Positions 47,346 to 56,855 of a DNA stretch of 64,000 nt are shown here, one piece after another (the stretch's first letter is position 1; each line of letters opens with the position of its first letter). The position numbers were made by a program, and so were the translations under genes. Source of the stretch: Pseudonocardia sp. CNS-004 (GTDB taxonomy: Bacteria; Actinomycetota; Actinomycetes; Mycobacteriales; Pseudonocardiaceae); the NCBI GenBank assembly GCA_001942185.1, contig MKJV01000075.1:45560-109559 (forward strand). Reading direction: 5' to 3'. The notes below the pieces were generated by a model. The model did not search any database and was not told the origin of the DNA. It was given only the letters and a program-made list of their open reading frames with translations.

Positions 47346-47352
47346 CGGCTGA

Positions 47353-48296
47353 TCAGCCCACCGCCGCCAGCTGCGCGCTGTCCTCGACGTGGAAACGCTC
47401 CTCGAGGGCCTCCGGGCTCGCGTCCACGTCGATGACGCCCAGCTCCGCACCGCGGGCGGTCTCGATGGCGCCCAGGCGCGACCGACCTTGTCCATCGCGT
47501 ACTCGGCCATCTCGTTCAGGTCGATCGCGAAGGGCGCCGGGCCGTCCCACTCGTCGAAGATCGCGGTGACCACGCCCATCGCCGGCACCAGCAGCTCCTG
47601 CATCCGCTCGTCGACGGCGTCCCACATCGCGTCGTCGGCGGCCACGTGGCGGCGGCAGGTGAACGTGCCCCATGCCATGTGCCTGCGCTCGTCGTCACCG
47701 ATGTGCTTGATGATCTGCTGCATCCCGGGCAAGATGCCGCGGCTCGCGCAGATCTTCTGCCACGAGAAGTAGCCGGTGAGCGCGAGCGTGCCCTCGACGA
47801 TGTGGTTGTAGGTCACCGAGGCGCGGATCTGGTTGCGCGGCGACGGGTCCTGCGACAGCGCGCGCAGGCTCTCCGGCAACTCCTTCGCGAAGATCTGCTG
47901 GTAGGGCTCGTTGTCGGCGATGTAGGAGTTCAGGTCCTCCGTCACCCCGACCGCGTCGAACCAGCGGCGGAACGCCTCGGTGTGCTTGGCCTCCTCGTAG
48001 ACGAACTGGGTCAGGTACATCTCGTCGGCGAGCCTGCCCTCGGCGGCCATCGCGCCCAGGAACGGCTGCAGGTCCTGGGTGACCGACTCCTCGCCCGCCA
48101 TGAACTGCGCCGCGAGCGCGAACGTCCACCACCGCTCCGCGTCGGTCATCGCGGCGATGTCGGCGGCGTCGCGCGACAGGTCGATGTCCGCCGGGTTCCA
48201 CTGGCGGCCGTTGCCCTTGGTGAACAACCGCATCGGGAACGAGTCGAAGTTGATCCCGCCTCGCCGGAGGCTGGTGAAACCATTGCGCTCGGACAT
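47353..48296 (-). CDS. R2-like ligand-binding oxidase (one frame break)
   Basis: Corrected length 314 residues. Orthologue-like to M. tuberculosis Rv0233. Metal ligands by motif: Glu69 in GEESVTQD, Glu102 and His105 in EEAKHT, Glu168 in NHIVEG, Glu203 and His206 in DDERRH. Val72 and Tyr163 (SVTYNH) are the pair that form the valine-tyrosine crosslink in this family. The heterodinuclear Mn/Fe site and bound fatty acid are known for the family, not shown here. The break near 47472 is one missing base (DKVGRRLGAIETARG); the C-terminus after it matches the family. Twelve bases after the alcohol dehydrogenase, so one operon. Confidence 0.93.
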
Positions 48297-48308
48297 CGTC
48301 GTCTCCTC

Positions 48309-49414
48309 CTAGAAGCGGATCAGTCCGCGGATGTTGCGGCCGTCGCGCATGTCCTGGTAGCCGGTGTTGATCTCCTCGAGCGGGTACTCGCGCGTGATCA
48401 GCTCGGCCAGCTTCAACTGTCCGAGGTTGTGCATCTCGAGCAGGCGGGGCACGTCGTGCTGCCCGTTGGAGCTACCGAACAGGGCGCCACGCACCTGCTT
48501 CTCGTACAGCGTCAGATCCAGCAGCGACATCGACACTGTGTCCTCGCCCGGGTGTCCCAGCGCCGTGACGACCACCCGGCCCCGCTTGCCGACCAGCTGC
48601 AACGCCGGCTGCAGCTGGTCACCCTCCGCCACCCCGGTCGTGAGGATCGCGGCGTCGGCGAGCTGCCCGCGGGTGATCGACGAGACGGTGTTCCAGGCCT
48701 CGTCGATGCTCGCGGCGACGTGGGTGGCGCCCAGCTCGAGCGCCTTGTCCCGCTTGAACTGCACCGGGTCGACCGCGACGACGTACCGGCAGCCCGCGAT
48801 CCGCGCACCCTGCACGGCGTTGGCACCGATGCCGCCGATGCCGATCACGACGGCGGTGTCGCCCGCGCGCAGCTCCGCCGTGCGGACGGCCGAGCCGAAA
48901 CCGGTCGTGACACCGCAGCCGACGAGCGCGGCCAGGTGCAGCGGGAACCCCTCGTCGATCTTCACGACGGACTTGACCGGCACCACCGTGTGCCGCGCGA
49001 ACGTGCCGAGCAGGCACATCTGCCCCACATCCTCGCCGCGTGCGTGGAACCGGTAGGTGCCGTCGAGCTGCGGGCCCAGCGTCGCGCCCGCACCGTCGTC
49101 GCAGAGCGCGGTGTAACCGCGCACGCAGTAGCTGCACCGCCCGCAGCTGGGCAGGAACGTCATCACGACAGAGTCGCCGATCGCCACCTCGGTGACGCCG
49201 GGGCCGACCTCCACGACCCGCCCCGCGCCTCGTGACCGCCGACCATCGGGAAGGCGACCGGCAGGTCACCGGTGACCAGGTGCTCGTCGGAATGGCACAG
49301 GCCGCTCGCCGCCAGCTCCACGAGCACCTCGCCCGCACGCGGCCCGTCGAGATCGACCTCCCCGACCTCCCACTTGCCACCCAGTTCCCAGAGCACCGCT
49401 GCCGTGGTCTTCAT
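48309..49414 (-). CDS. NDMA-type zinc-dependent alcohol dehydrogenase (one frame break)
   Basis: Corrected length 368 residues from ATG 49414 (MKTTAAVLWELGGKWEV). The catalytic zinc region is SGLCHSDEH, GGHE. Four structural cysteines are in CGRCSYCVRGYTALC, and the NAD-binding GIGGIGANAVQGA is about residue 200. The break is near 49226 (GGHEGAGRVVEVGPG, one missing base). It matches the N,N-dimethylnitrosoaniline-dependent subgroup, whose members hold NAD(H) tightly and need an external redox carrier, in several cases mycofactocin. It is first in the operon with R2lox. Confidence 0.9.
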
Positions 49415-49489
49415 GGGCCGATGATGACCGCGATCACGCCGGCACACAGCGGGCCGCGGGTTCCTGCGCTGGCCCGCGGGTGCCAGACC

Positions 49490-49617
49490 ACCCATCCGAG
49501 CACCCGCGAGTCGCGCTCTCGGTGCATGCGAGTCGCGCTCTCGGTGCGCGTGTATCGCGGTCTCGGGTGCACTGACACCGCGACTCGCATGCATCCAGAC
49601 CGCGACTCGCGGGTTGG
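49490..49617. repeat. intergenic repeat array, GCGAGTCGCG family
   Basis: Direct copies of GCGAGTCGCGCTCTCGGTGC (49507-49544 region) are followed by a diverged copy (ATCGCGGTCTCGGGTGCA), then copies in inverted orientation (CGCGACTCGCATGCATCCAG and CGCGACTCGCGGG). All lie between the alcohol dehydrogenase start and the histidine kinase stop. It can fold into large hairpins and could terminate the kinase transcript. A related array is at 55390-55515. Confidence 0.7.
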
Positions 49618-49621
49618 AGAA

Positions 49622-50901
49622 TCAGGCGGCGGGGACGGGGAGCTCCAGGCGCGCGACGAGGCCGCCGCCCTCGCGCGGGAGCAGGCGCAGCTCGCCGTCC
49701 ATCGCGGCCACCAACGCCTCCACGATCCACAGACCCAGCCCCGCCGTACCACGGCGCTCGCCGAGCGCTACTCCTTTCGCCGTGACCAGGCCCTCCTGGC
49801 CCGGCGGCAGGCCGGGGCCGCGGTCGCGGACCTGCGCGACCAGCCGCCCGTCGCCGTACCGGAGGTCCAGCTCGACGGGGGCGTCGCCGCTGTGGCGGGC
49901 GGCGTTCTCGACGAGGTTGGTGAGCACCCGCCGCAGCCGCTGCGGATCGCACCGCACCGCGGCGTCCGGCGGCTCGACGTGCGACACCCGCCGCTCCGGT
50001 GCGAGACCCGCCGCGTCGAGGACCGCACCCGCCAGCTCGGCGAGGCGCACGGTCCGCTCGCGCACCCGGCCGAGCGGGCTGCCCTCCTGCACGGCGACGT
50101 CGGCGAGCCCGTCGAGCATGTCCCGCAGGTGCAGTGCGTGCTCGGCGAGCAGCCGGGCGGCGGTATCACGGGCCGGGCCGGCGAGCCTGCCGGCGGCCAG
50201 GTCGGCCGACAGCGCGGTGAGCGACGCGACCGGCGTGCGGAACTCGTGCAGCACGACACGCACGCCGTCCAGCCGCGCCTGCTGGGCGGCGAGCAGCCGG
50301 GACCGCAGATCCCGCTCCTCGAGGAACGCCGCGTGCTCGGCCCGCGCCTGCGCCCGCGACTCGGCGGCCGCCTCGAACTGGCGCTCCAGCATCCGCAGCA
50401 GCACCCCGACGAGCACGGCAGCCGCCACGAGGTACCCGGTCCACCAGGCACCGGCGAGCAGCCGGTCGGCCACGGAGACGTGCGGGTCCGAGCCCACGAG
50501 CGCGGCGACCGTGAACCCCAGCCCCACCGCCAGCGCAGCGAGCCTGCCCACGACGATCCCGCCGCGCACCGCTGCGGCGATGACCACCAGCGGCAGGATC
50601 GCCACCATCACGGTGTCGGCCCCGCCGGTGAACCCGCAGGCCACCAACGCGAGCGCCGCGTCGATCGCCGTCGCGAGCCGAGGCGGCAGCGGCCGCCGCC
50701 CATGCCGGTCGGCCACCGTCAGCACCACCGCGTAGACCATCGTCGCCGCGACGAGAACGCCGAGCGTCCCGGCCCGGCCACGGCGACCCCCGGATCCACG
50801 GCGAGCACGGCGCCGACCGAGCAGACGACGAGCAGCCGGATGACGACGGCCGTGCGCTCCTCCAACGCCTGCATGGCCGAGCGCGGACCGTCGGTGTGCA
50901 T
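49622..50901 (-). CDS. sensor histidine kinase (one frame break)
   Basis: Corrected length 426 residues from ATG 50901. The first half has about six membrane segments (VVIRLLVVCSVGAVLAVDPG, VLVAATMVYAVVLTVADRHG, AALALVACGFTGGADTVMVA, GYLVAAAVLVGVLLRML). The H-box is HEFRTPVASLTALSADLAAG (phospho-His near residue 225). The ATPase boxes are NLVENAARH, DRGPGLPP and GLGLWIVEAL. The break near 50775 is one missing base (AGRAGTLGVLV). Divergent from the response regulator with a long palindrome between. Confidence 0.88.
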
Positions 50902-50943
50902 GATCCCAGCATCTCCCGTGCACGGGGCCACGCAAGCGGGGCG

Positions 50944-51111
50944 CTAGTGGTTTCCGCCGGAGGTTCGTCGGGGGTATCGGTGGATCCAGCTTCCCGCTGG
51001 GCGTGCCGGCGAGCAGCCCTCGTACCGGGCGTACTCGGGCTGTTCGCCGGTGCGTCCAGCGGGGAGCTGGGCCGCCGAGACCCTTGGCGAACCTCCGGCG
51101 GGGACCACTAG
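50944..51111. repeat. long imperfect palindrome between two-component genes
   Basis: The whole gap folds back on itself: the left arm from 50944 and the complement of the right arm to 51111 align over about 84 bases. Matching blocks are CTAGTGGT, CCGCCGGAGGTTCG, CCCGCTGG, CCGGCGA and CAGCCC. Most differences are C/T or G/A, with one single-base gap. The two outer ends are 42 bases from the kinase start and 12 from the regulator start. Confidence 0.75.
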
Positions 51112-51122
51112 AGTCCCGCGCC

Positions 51123-51791
51123 GTGCGGGACGGCCGGTACGCCGTGGTCATCGTCGACGACCACGCCCTGTTCTCCCAGGGGCTGGCGCTGCTCCTGGAG
51201 TCACGGGCAGGCGACACGTTCGTGGTGGCGGGCTCCACCACGGCGGGTGAGGAGGCCGTGCCGCTCGTCGGGCGCGAGGCCGCGGACATCGCGATCGTCG
51301 ATCTCGCGCTGCCCCCGCTGGGCGGCGTCGAGACGATCCGGCGGATCACCGCGGCGTACCCGCGCACCCGGATCCTCGCGCTGTCGGGCACCGAGGACCT
51401 CGGACTCGCGACGGCCGCGCTGCGTGCCGGCGCGACCGGCTTCCTGGCCAAGTCGGCCGATCCCGAAGTGCTGGTGGCTCCGCTGCTGACGATCGTGGCC
51501 GGTGTCCGCGTCCTGCCGACCGACCTGCTCGACGCACTGCTCGCCACCGGCGACCGCGAGGGAGGTGAGGTCGTGGAGCGGCTGGACGAGCGGGAGGTGC
51601 AGCTGTGGGCCCTGCTCGCGCGCGGCCTGGAGACCAGCGAGATCGCGAGGACCGTTCTCGTCAGCGAGCGGACGGCCAAGCGGATGATCGCGAGCCTGCT
51701 GCACCGGCTGGGAGCGGCGAACCGGGTCGAGGCCGCGGCGCTCGCCGGCCGGTACGGCCTGCTGGACGACCCGCGGCCCCACTCCCGCTGA
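51123..51791 (+). CDS. NarL/LuxR-type response regulator
   Basis: 222 residues from GTG 51123. Receiver domain: acidic pair VIVDDHALFSQ near residue 10, phospho-Asp in IAIVDLALPP near 62, and the conserved Lys in FLAKSADPE near 110. The C-terminal HTH (LDEREVQLWALLARGLETSE, VSERTAKRMIASLLHRLGA) is the GerE type. It is divergent from its likely kinase, whose dimerisation domain is HisKA-like rather than the HisKA_3 usual for this regulator class. Confidence 0.92.
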   Translation: MRDGRYAVVIVDDHALFSQGLALLLESRAGDTFVVAGSTTAGEEAVPLVGREAADIAIVDLALPPLGGVETIRRITAAYPRTRILALSGTEDLGLATAALRAGATGFLAKSADPEVLVAPLLTIVAGVRVLPTDLLDALLATGDREGGEVVERLDEREVQLWALLARGLETSEIARTVLVSERTAKRMIASLLHRLGAANRVEAAALAGRYGLLDDPRPHSR

Positions 51792-51900
51792 CCCCTCCGA
51801 TTGGCCCGCGCGGGCCGGACGTGGCCCGATCGTGGGCTCGCACCCGGGCGGGCGCTCGGTGAGACTGCCCCTGTCGACGACGGACGGGAGGGGTGGCGGC

Positions 51901-52311
51901 GTGGCGACGTTTCGCGACGAGGCGGAGGTCTACGAGTACCTCGGGGGGATCTTCCGGCGCGGGATGCAGGACCCGGTGCTGGTGGAGAAGCTGCGGCCCA
52001 CCGGGATCGTCCTGCGGATCACCTACACCGAACCGGACGCCGTGCTCACGGTGGACATGCCGAACACACAGCTCCACGAGGGTGCGGGCAACGGGCCGGA
52101 ACCGAACGTCGAACTGTTCATGACGGCCGACACCGGCAACCGGTTCTGGCTCGGCAAGGTGATCCTGCCGGTCGCGCTCGCGAAGGGGCAGGTGCGGGCC
52201 AAGGGGCCGGTCGCGAAGCTGCTCACGGTGCTGCCGATGGCGAAGGGCATGTTCGGCCCGTACCGGGAGCAGCTGGAGGCCGCGGGGCGGACCGATCTGC
52301 TGAACGCCTGA
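51901..52311 (+). CDS. SCP2-like sterol/lipid-binding protein
   Basis: 136 residues from GTG 51901. It has the SCP2 fold signatures (GIVLRITYTEPDAVLTVDMP, VELFMTADTGNRFWLGKVILP, MAKGMFGPYREQLEAAGR). Its single domain suggests lipid binding or carrier activity. It stands alone, 109 bases after the response regulator. No signal peptide is seen. An earlier ATG (51832) would add a Gly/Arg-rich tail without matches. Confidence 0.75.
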   Translation: MATFRDEAEVYEYLGGIFRRGMQDPVLVEKLRPTGIVLRITYTEPDAVLTVDMPNTQLHEGAGNGPEPNVELFMTADTGNRFWLGKVILPVALAKGQVRAKGPVAKLLTVLPMAKGMFGPYREQLEAAGRTDLLNA

Positions 52312-52333
52312 GTCCGTTCTGCTGAATGGACGA

Positions 52334-52364
52334 TTGGACGGACCGTCCGGCATACGCCGATACT
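52334..52364 (+). promoter_or_regulatory. promoter with operator-like palindrome
   Basis: TTGGAC (52334-52339) and GATACT (52359-52364), 19-base spacer. Initiation at 52370 matches the next GTG, so the mRNA would be leaderless. GGACGGACCGTCC (52336-52348) is a 13-base palindrome around a central A that covers the -35 box, a possible operator. Confidence 0.45.
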
Positions 52365-52369
52365 CCGTT

Positions 52370-52648
52370 GTGGACACGGTGTGGCTCGACGTCAGCATGT
52401 GGACCGGCTTGCGCGGGACCTTCCACCCGTTCATGGACGTGGCCTGCGAGGCCCCGGACCCACCTCCGACCGATGCCGGCGAGTGGCAGCGGTGGGCGGG
52501 TGCCTACCTGAGCGCGGTCGCCCGCAACGAGGGGTGGCAGGCCGGCCTCTACTCCTACCGCGCGGAGCGCCGGGACACGGGTGGCCACCCGGTCGACGTG
52601 CTGTCCCGCGGCCAGTGGGAGTGGTCACCGGCAGGCACCCCGGACTGA
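52370..52648 (+). CDS. hypothetical protein, leaderless start likely
   Basis: 92 residues from GTG 52370, predicted to be the first base of the transcript. Soluble and tryptophan-rich: VWLDVSMWTGLRGTFHPFMD, AGEWQRWAGAYLSAVARNEG, GQWEWSPAGTPD. No family recognised. Its C-terminus is typical of short actinobacterial conserved proteins. ATG 52334 upstream would add 12 residues, but it overlaps the promoter. Confidence 0.6.
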   Translation: MDTVWLDVSMWTGLRGTFHPFMDVACEAPDPPPTDAGEWQRWAGAYLSAVARNEGWQAGLYSYRAERRDTGGHPVDVLSRGQWEWSPAGTPD

Positions 52649-52681
52649 CCACGGGCCCTGCTGCCGTGGTTTCGGGCCACT

Positions 52682-52712
52682 AGGATTGGCCTGCTCGCGC
52701 AATGCCAATCCT
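52682..52712 (+). promoter_or_regulatory. inverted repeat at MocR gene (operator)
   Basis: AGGATTGGC and GCCAATCCT, perfect 9-bp complements with 13 bases between, end 5 bases before the MocR start. GntR/MocR regulators often repress themselves from such sites. Confidence 0.5.
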
Positions 52713-52717
52713 CGGGA

Positions 52718-54208
52718 GTGGACCGCGTGGACCGTGCCGACATCGAACGCCGGATCGGTGCGCGCAGCTTCGCCCGGCTGCTCGGCGACTGGCGGCCGCC
52801 GGACGGCAAGGGCCTGGCAGGCGCGCTGGCGGACCGGATCCGGCTCCTCGTGCTCGACGGGCGGCTGCCGCTGCAGACCCGCCTGCCCGCGGAGCGCGAG
52901 CTCGCCGCTGCCGTTTCCGTCAGCCGCACCACCGTGGCCACCTCGTACGAGGCCCTGCGCAGCGCGGGGGTGCTCCGCAGCAGGCGTGGGGCCGGCAGCT
53001 GGACCCAGCTGCCGGCGGGCCCGCCGGACGACAGCGGCCCGTCCCCCTTCTCGCCACTGGGTGACAGCCCGCTGTACGACCTCGCCCACGCCGCGCTCCC
53101 CGCGCCCCGCGAACCGCTGCGGGCAGCAGCCACGGCCGCGGTCCAGGACCTCGACGCGCTACTGGCCGGGCACGGGTACGACCTCGGCGGCCAGCCGGCC
53201 CTGCGGTCCGCGATCGCCGACCGCTACACCGCCCGTGGCCTTCCCACCACACCCGACCAGGTGCTGGTCACCGCAGGTGGCGTGCACGCGATCCACCTCG
53301 CCCTCACGGTGCTGGCCGGCCCGGGCGACCGCGTGCTGGTCGAGCACCCGACCTACCCGAACGCGCTCGGCGCAGTCGCCGCGCGCGGCGCGCGCCCCGT
53401 CCCGGTCCCGATGGCACCCGGCCCGGGCGGTGCCAGCCGGTGGGATCTCGATCTGCTCACCTCGGCGGTCCGCGACGCCGCGCCGCGCCTCGCCTACGTC
53501 ATCCCCGACTTCCAGAACCCCACCGGCGCGCTGCTCGACGACGCAGGCCGGGCGCAGCTCGTGGATCTCGCCCGGCGGACGAGCACCACCCTCCTGGTCG
53601 ACGAGACGCTCGCCGATCTCACCCTCGACGGCCCGGCCGCGATGCCGGTGGCCACGCACGGAGCCACCGACTCACCACTGGTGCTGAGCATCGGGTCGGC
53701 GAGCAAGACGTTCTGGGGAGGCCTGCGGATCGGCTGGATCCGGACGTCCGCCGCGATGGTGCGCAGGCTCGCCGCCGCCCGTGCCGGCGTCGACCTGGGC
53801 GGCCCCGTCCTGGAACAGCTCGTCGTCGCCCGCCTGCTCGCACAGCACGACTCGCTCACCGCGAGCAGGCGGTGCGAACTGGTCGCCGCGCGCGACCACC
53901 TCCTCGGCAGCATCGCCCGCACCTTCCCCGGCTGGCGCCCGTCCCGCCCCGGCGGCGGGCTGAGCCTGTGGGTGGATCTCGGCAGGCCCGTGTCGAGCCG
54001 GCTCACCGGCGCTGCACGGCGCCACGACGTCCTGCTCGCGGCCGGACCGCGCTTCGGCCTGGACGGGGCGTTCGAGCGGTACCTGAGGTTGCCGTTCACA
54101 CTGCGGCAGAACCGGATGGCCGAGGCGGTGGACCGGCTCGCCGCAGCGTGGACGGAGCTCGACCGCCCGGGCACCGCGGTGGCGGGCGAACCGGTCGCGG
54201 TGGCATGA
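52718..54208 (+). CDS. MocR-family regulator (GntR HTH plus aminotransferase-like domain)
   Basis: 496 residues, frame intact, from GTG 52718 (GTG 52727 also possible). The winged HTH is at residues 30-95 ([20 protein letters not shown]). The fold-type I aminotransferase domain contains [12 protein letters not shown], the PLP lysine in [18 protein letters not shown], and a conserved LRLPFTL arginine near the end. It resembles the YczR/MocR class that controls neighbouring genes; the next gene starts after 56 bases. Confidence 0.9.
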   Translation: MDRVDRADIERRIGARSFARLLGDWRPPDGKGLAGALADRIRLLVLDGRLPLQTRLPAERELAAAVSVSRTTVATSYEALRSAGVLRSRRGAGSWTQLPAGPPDDSGPSPFSPLGDSPLYDLAHAALPAPREPLRAAATAAVQDLDALLAGHGYDLGGQPALRSAIADRYTARGLPTTPDQVLVTAGGVHAIHLALTVLAGPGDRVLVEHPTYPNALGAVAARGARPVPVPMAPGPGGASRWDLDLLTSAVRDAAPRLAYVIPDFQNPTGALLDDAGRAQLVDLARRTSTTLLVDETLADLTLDGPAAMPVATHGATDSPLVLSIGSASKTFWGGLRIGWIRTSAAMVRRLAAARAGVDLGGPVLEQLVVARLLAQHDSLTASRRCELVAARDHLLGSIARTFPGWRPSRPGGGLSLWVDLGRPVSSRLTGAARRHDVLLAAGPRFGLDGAFERYLRLPFTLRQNRMAEAVDRLAAAWTELDRPGTAVAGEPVAVA

Positions 54209-54264
54209 GCGGGCCGGCGCCGCCGGCCGATCGACCGAGCACTAGAGGAACGGGGCGCAATCAC

Positions 54265-55361
54265 GTGAACACAGGGCCGTTGACCGGTTTGAAGGTCGTG
54301 GAGCTGGCCGGCATCGGGCCGGGACCGCACGCCGCGATGGTGCTGGCAGACCTCGGCGCGGACGTCGTCCGCGTCGACCGGCCGTCCGGCGGCCTGCAGC
54401 TCGGGGCGCCCGATGCTCCCGACCCCACGCTGAGGGGCAGGCGCCGGGTCGCGGCCGACCTGAAGGACCCCGCAGGCCGGGAGACCGTCCTGAGCCTCGT
54501 CGAGCACGCCGATGTGCTGCTCGAGGGCTACCGGCCCGGCGTCACCGAGCGGCTCGGCGTCGGCCCCGCCGACTGCCACGCGCGCAACCCACGTCTCGTC
54601 TACGCACGGATGACCGGCTGGGGGCAGGACGGGCCGCTCGCCACCCGTGCCGGGCACGACATCAACTACATCTCGCTCACCGGCGCCCTGCACGCCATCG
54701 GCCGCGCGGGTGAACGCCCGGTGCCACCGCTGAACCTCGTCGGCGACTTCGGCGGCGGCTCGATGCTGCTGGTCGTCGGCGTGCTGGCCGCGCTCTGGGA
54801 AGCGCAGCGGTCCGGGCAGGGCCAGGTGGTGGACGCCGCGATGGTCGACGGCGCGTCGCTCCTCGTGCAGATGGTGTGGGGACTGCTCGGGCAGGGACTG
54901 TGGTCCGACACGCGCGACGCGAACCTGCTCGACGGCCACGCCCCGTTCTACGACACCTACACCTGCGCCGACGGCGGCCACGTCGCGGTGGGCGCGATCG
55001 AGCCGCAGTTCTACGCGGCGCTGCTGGCCGGGCTCGACCTGGACGGCGAGGAGCTCCCCTCCCAGTTCGACACCGGCGGCTGGCCGACCCTGCGCAAACG
55101 TTTCACGGAGGTCTTCGCCACGCGCGGCCGCGACGACTGGGCGGAGGTGTTCGACGGCACCGACGCCTGCGTCACCCCGGTGCTCGCGTTCGGCGAGGTG
55201 GCGGCCCACCCGCACCTGGCCGCCCGCGGCACGATCGTCGAGCGCGACGGCCTGGCCCAGGCGCTCCCGCCCCGAGGTTCTCCCGCACGTCGACCACCCT
55301 CCCCGGCCCACCCGCAGCCCCGGAACCGGTGGACCAGGTCCTCTCCGACTGGACCCGCTGA
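54265..55361 (+). CDS. CoA-transferase family III, alpha-methylacyl-CoA racemase-like (one frame break)
   Basis: Corrected length 365 residues from GTG 54265. Family features are [17 protein letters not shown] at the N-terminus, the catalytic His/Asp pair in [14 protein letters not shown] and [11 protein letters not shown], and [15 protein letters not shown]. The break near 55262 is one missing base ([14 protein letters not shown]), close to the end. Such racemases invert the 2-methyl centre of branched acyl-CoA so that beta-oxidation can proceed. Same strand as MocR, which may regulate it. Confidence 0.88.
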
Positions 55362-55389
55362 CCCCGGCAGCGCATCGCCCCCGCTCAGG

Positions 55390-55515
55390 CGCACTCGAAC
55401 CCCGACTCACCTGCACTGAGACCCCGACTCGCGGGGAGGGGGACCCGTCCATCCGCGAGTCGGGGTCTCCGTGCGCGCGAGTCGGGGTTTCGCGGGGCGT
55501 GAGTCGGGGGCTGGA
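55390..55515. repeat. intergenic repeat array, GAGTCGGGGTCTC family
   Basis: Copies in both orientations: CCCCGACTCACCTGCACTGA, CCCCGACTCGCGGG, then CGCGAGTCGGGGTCTCCGTG, CGCGAGTCGGGGTTTCGCG, GTGAGTCGGGGGCTGGATGC. The motif is related to the array at 49490-49617, where GAGTCGCGCTCTC takes the place of GAGTCGGGGTCTC. It sits between the convergent racemase and rplA genes. Confidence 0.7.
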
Positions 55516-55520
55516 TGCAC

Positions 55521-55552
55521 GAAGCCCCGGCGCGGGAGGCGCCGGGGGCTTC
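55521..55552 (-). terminator. rplKA terminator hairpin
   Basis: GAAGCCCCGGCGC and its complement GCGCCGGGGGCTTC, with one bulge, just after the rplA stop (55566). A strong stem without a U-run. Confidence 0.65.
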
Positions 55553-55565
55553 GGGGGAACCGTCG

Positions 55566-56288
55566 TCAGGCGGTGGCGGTGTCGTCCACCAGCAGGTTGC
55601 GGGTGCGGTTCGGGTCGACCGGGATGCCGGGGCCCATGGTCGTGGAGACCGTGACCTTCTTCAGGAACCGGCCCTTCGCCGCCGACGGCTTGGCCCGCAG
55701 GATCTCCTCGAGCGCCGCGCCGTAGTTCTCGACCAGCTTCTCGGTGTCGAACGACGCCTTGCCGATGACGAAGTGCAGGTTGGCCTGCTTGTCGACCCGG
55801 AAGTTGATCTTGCCGCCCTTGATGTCCTGGATCGCCTTGGTGACGTCCGGGGTGACGGTGCCGGTCTTCGGGTTCGGCATCAGGCCACGCGGGCCCAGGA
55901 TGCGGGCGATCCGGCCGACCTTGGCCATCTGGTCCGGGGTGGCGATCGCGGCGTCGAACTCCAGCCAGCCACCCTGGATGCGCTCGATGAGGTCCTCGGC
56001 GCCCACCACGTCGGCGCCTGCGGCCTCGGCCTCCGCGGCCTTGTCACCGGTGGCGAACACGATGACGCGCGCCGTCTTGCCGGTGCCGTGAGGCAGGTTC
56101 ACGGTGCCGCGGACCATCTGGTCGGCCTTGCGGGGGTCGACCCCGAGGCGCATGGCCACCTCGACGGTGGCGTCCATCCTGCTGCTCGAGGTCTCCTTCG
56201 CCAGTGCGGCGGCCTCGAGCGGGCTGTAGATGCGGCCGGCATCGATCTTCTCGGCGGCCTGACGGTAGATCTTGCTGCGCTGTGCCAT
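55566..56288 (-). CDS. rplA: 50S ribosomal protein L1
   Basis: L1 forms the L1 stalk and in other bacteria represses rplKA translation. The frame is intact, 240 residues, starting [20 protein letters not shown], with the signature [19 protein letters not shown]. The start lies about 76 bases after the rplK stop. Confidence 0.98.
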   Translation of the reverse strand: MAQRSKIYRQAAEKIDAGRIYSPLEAAALAKETSSSRMDATVEVAMRLGVDPRKADQMVRGTVNLPHGTGKTARVIVFATGDKAAEAEAAGADVVGAEDLIERIQGGWLEFDAAIATPDQMAKVGRIARILGPRGLMPNPKTGTVTPDVTKAIQDIKGGKINFRVDKQANLHFVIGKASFDTEKLVENYGAALEEILRAKPSAAKGRFLKKVTVSTTMGPGIPVDPNRTRNLLVDDTATA

Positions 56289-56364
56289 TGCTCGGTCCTC
56301 TGTGAGTCGAGGGTCGTGGTGCGAGCCGCGCCCGGCTCTCCCACGCTTACCTGGGGTGTGACGC

Positions 56365-56798
56365 TCAGCCGTTGACGGTGATGCCCATCGACCGCGCAGT
56401 GCCGGCGATGATCTTGGCGGCCTGGTCGATGTCGTTGGCGTTGAGGTCGCGCATCTTGGTCTGCGCGATCTGCCGCACCTGGTCCATGGTCACCGAGGCG
56501 ACCTTGGTCTTGTGCGGCTCACCGCTGCCCTTGTCCACACCGGCCGCTTGAGCAGCAGCCTGGCGGCGGGCGGGGTCTTGAGCTCGAACGTGAACGAGCG
56601 GTCCTCGTACACCGAGATCTCGACGGGCACCACGTCGCCGCGCTGCGACTCGGTGGCGGCGTTGTACGCCTTGCAGAACTCCATGATGTTGACGCCGTGC
56701 TGGCCGAGCGCGGGGCCGACCGGCGGGGCGGGCGTGGCGGCGCCTGCCTTGATCTGGAGCTTGATGATCGCGGAGAGCTTCCGCTTCTTGGGAGGCAT
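56365..56798 (-). CDS. rplK: 50S ribosomal protein L11 (one frame break)
   Basis: L11 is part of the GTPase-associated centre. The N-terminal domain from ATG 56798 ([39 protein letters not shown]) is in one frame. The C-terminal rRNA-binding domain ([20 protein letters not shown], ending SMGITVNG at 56365) is in another. One missing G near 56546 (LLLKAAGVDKG) rejoins them; corrected length 144 residues, as usual. It follows nusG by 57 bases. Confidence 0.95.
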
Positions 56799-56855
56799 GT
56801 CGTTTCCCTGTCGTGGTTTTCCTGCGCGCCGCGGACCTGCCTGCCGCGGCGGGGG

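Noticed and set aside
49490..55515. CRISPR arrays at the two GAGTCG repeat regions
   Set aside because: Units are of both orientations with no equal spacers, and no cas gene is nearby.
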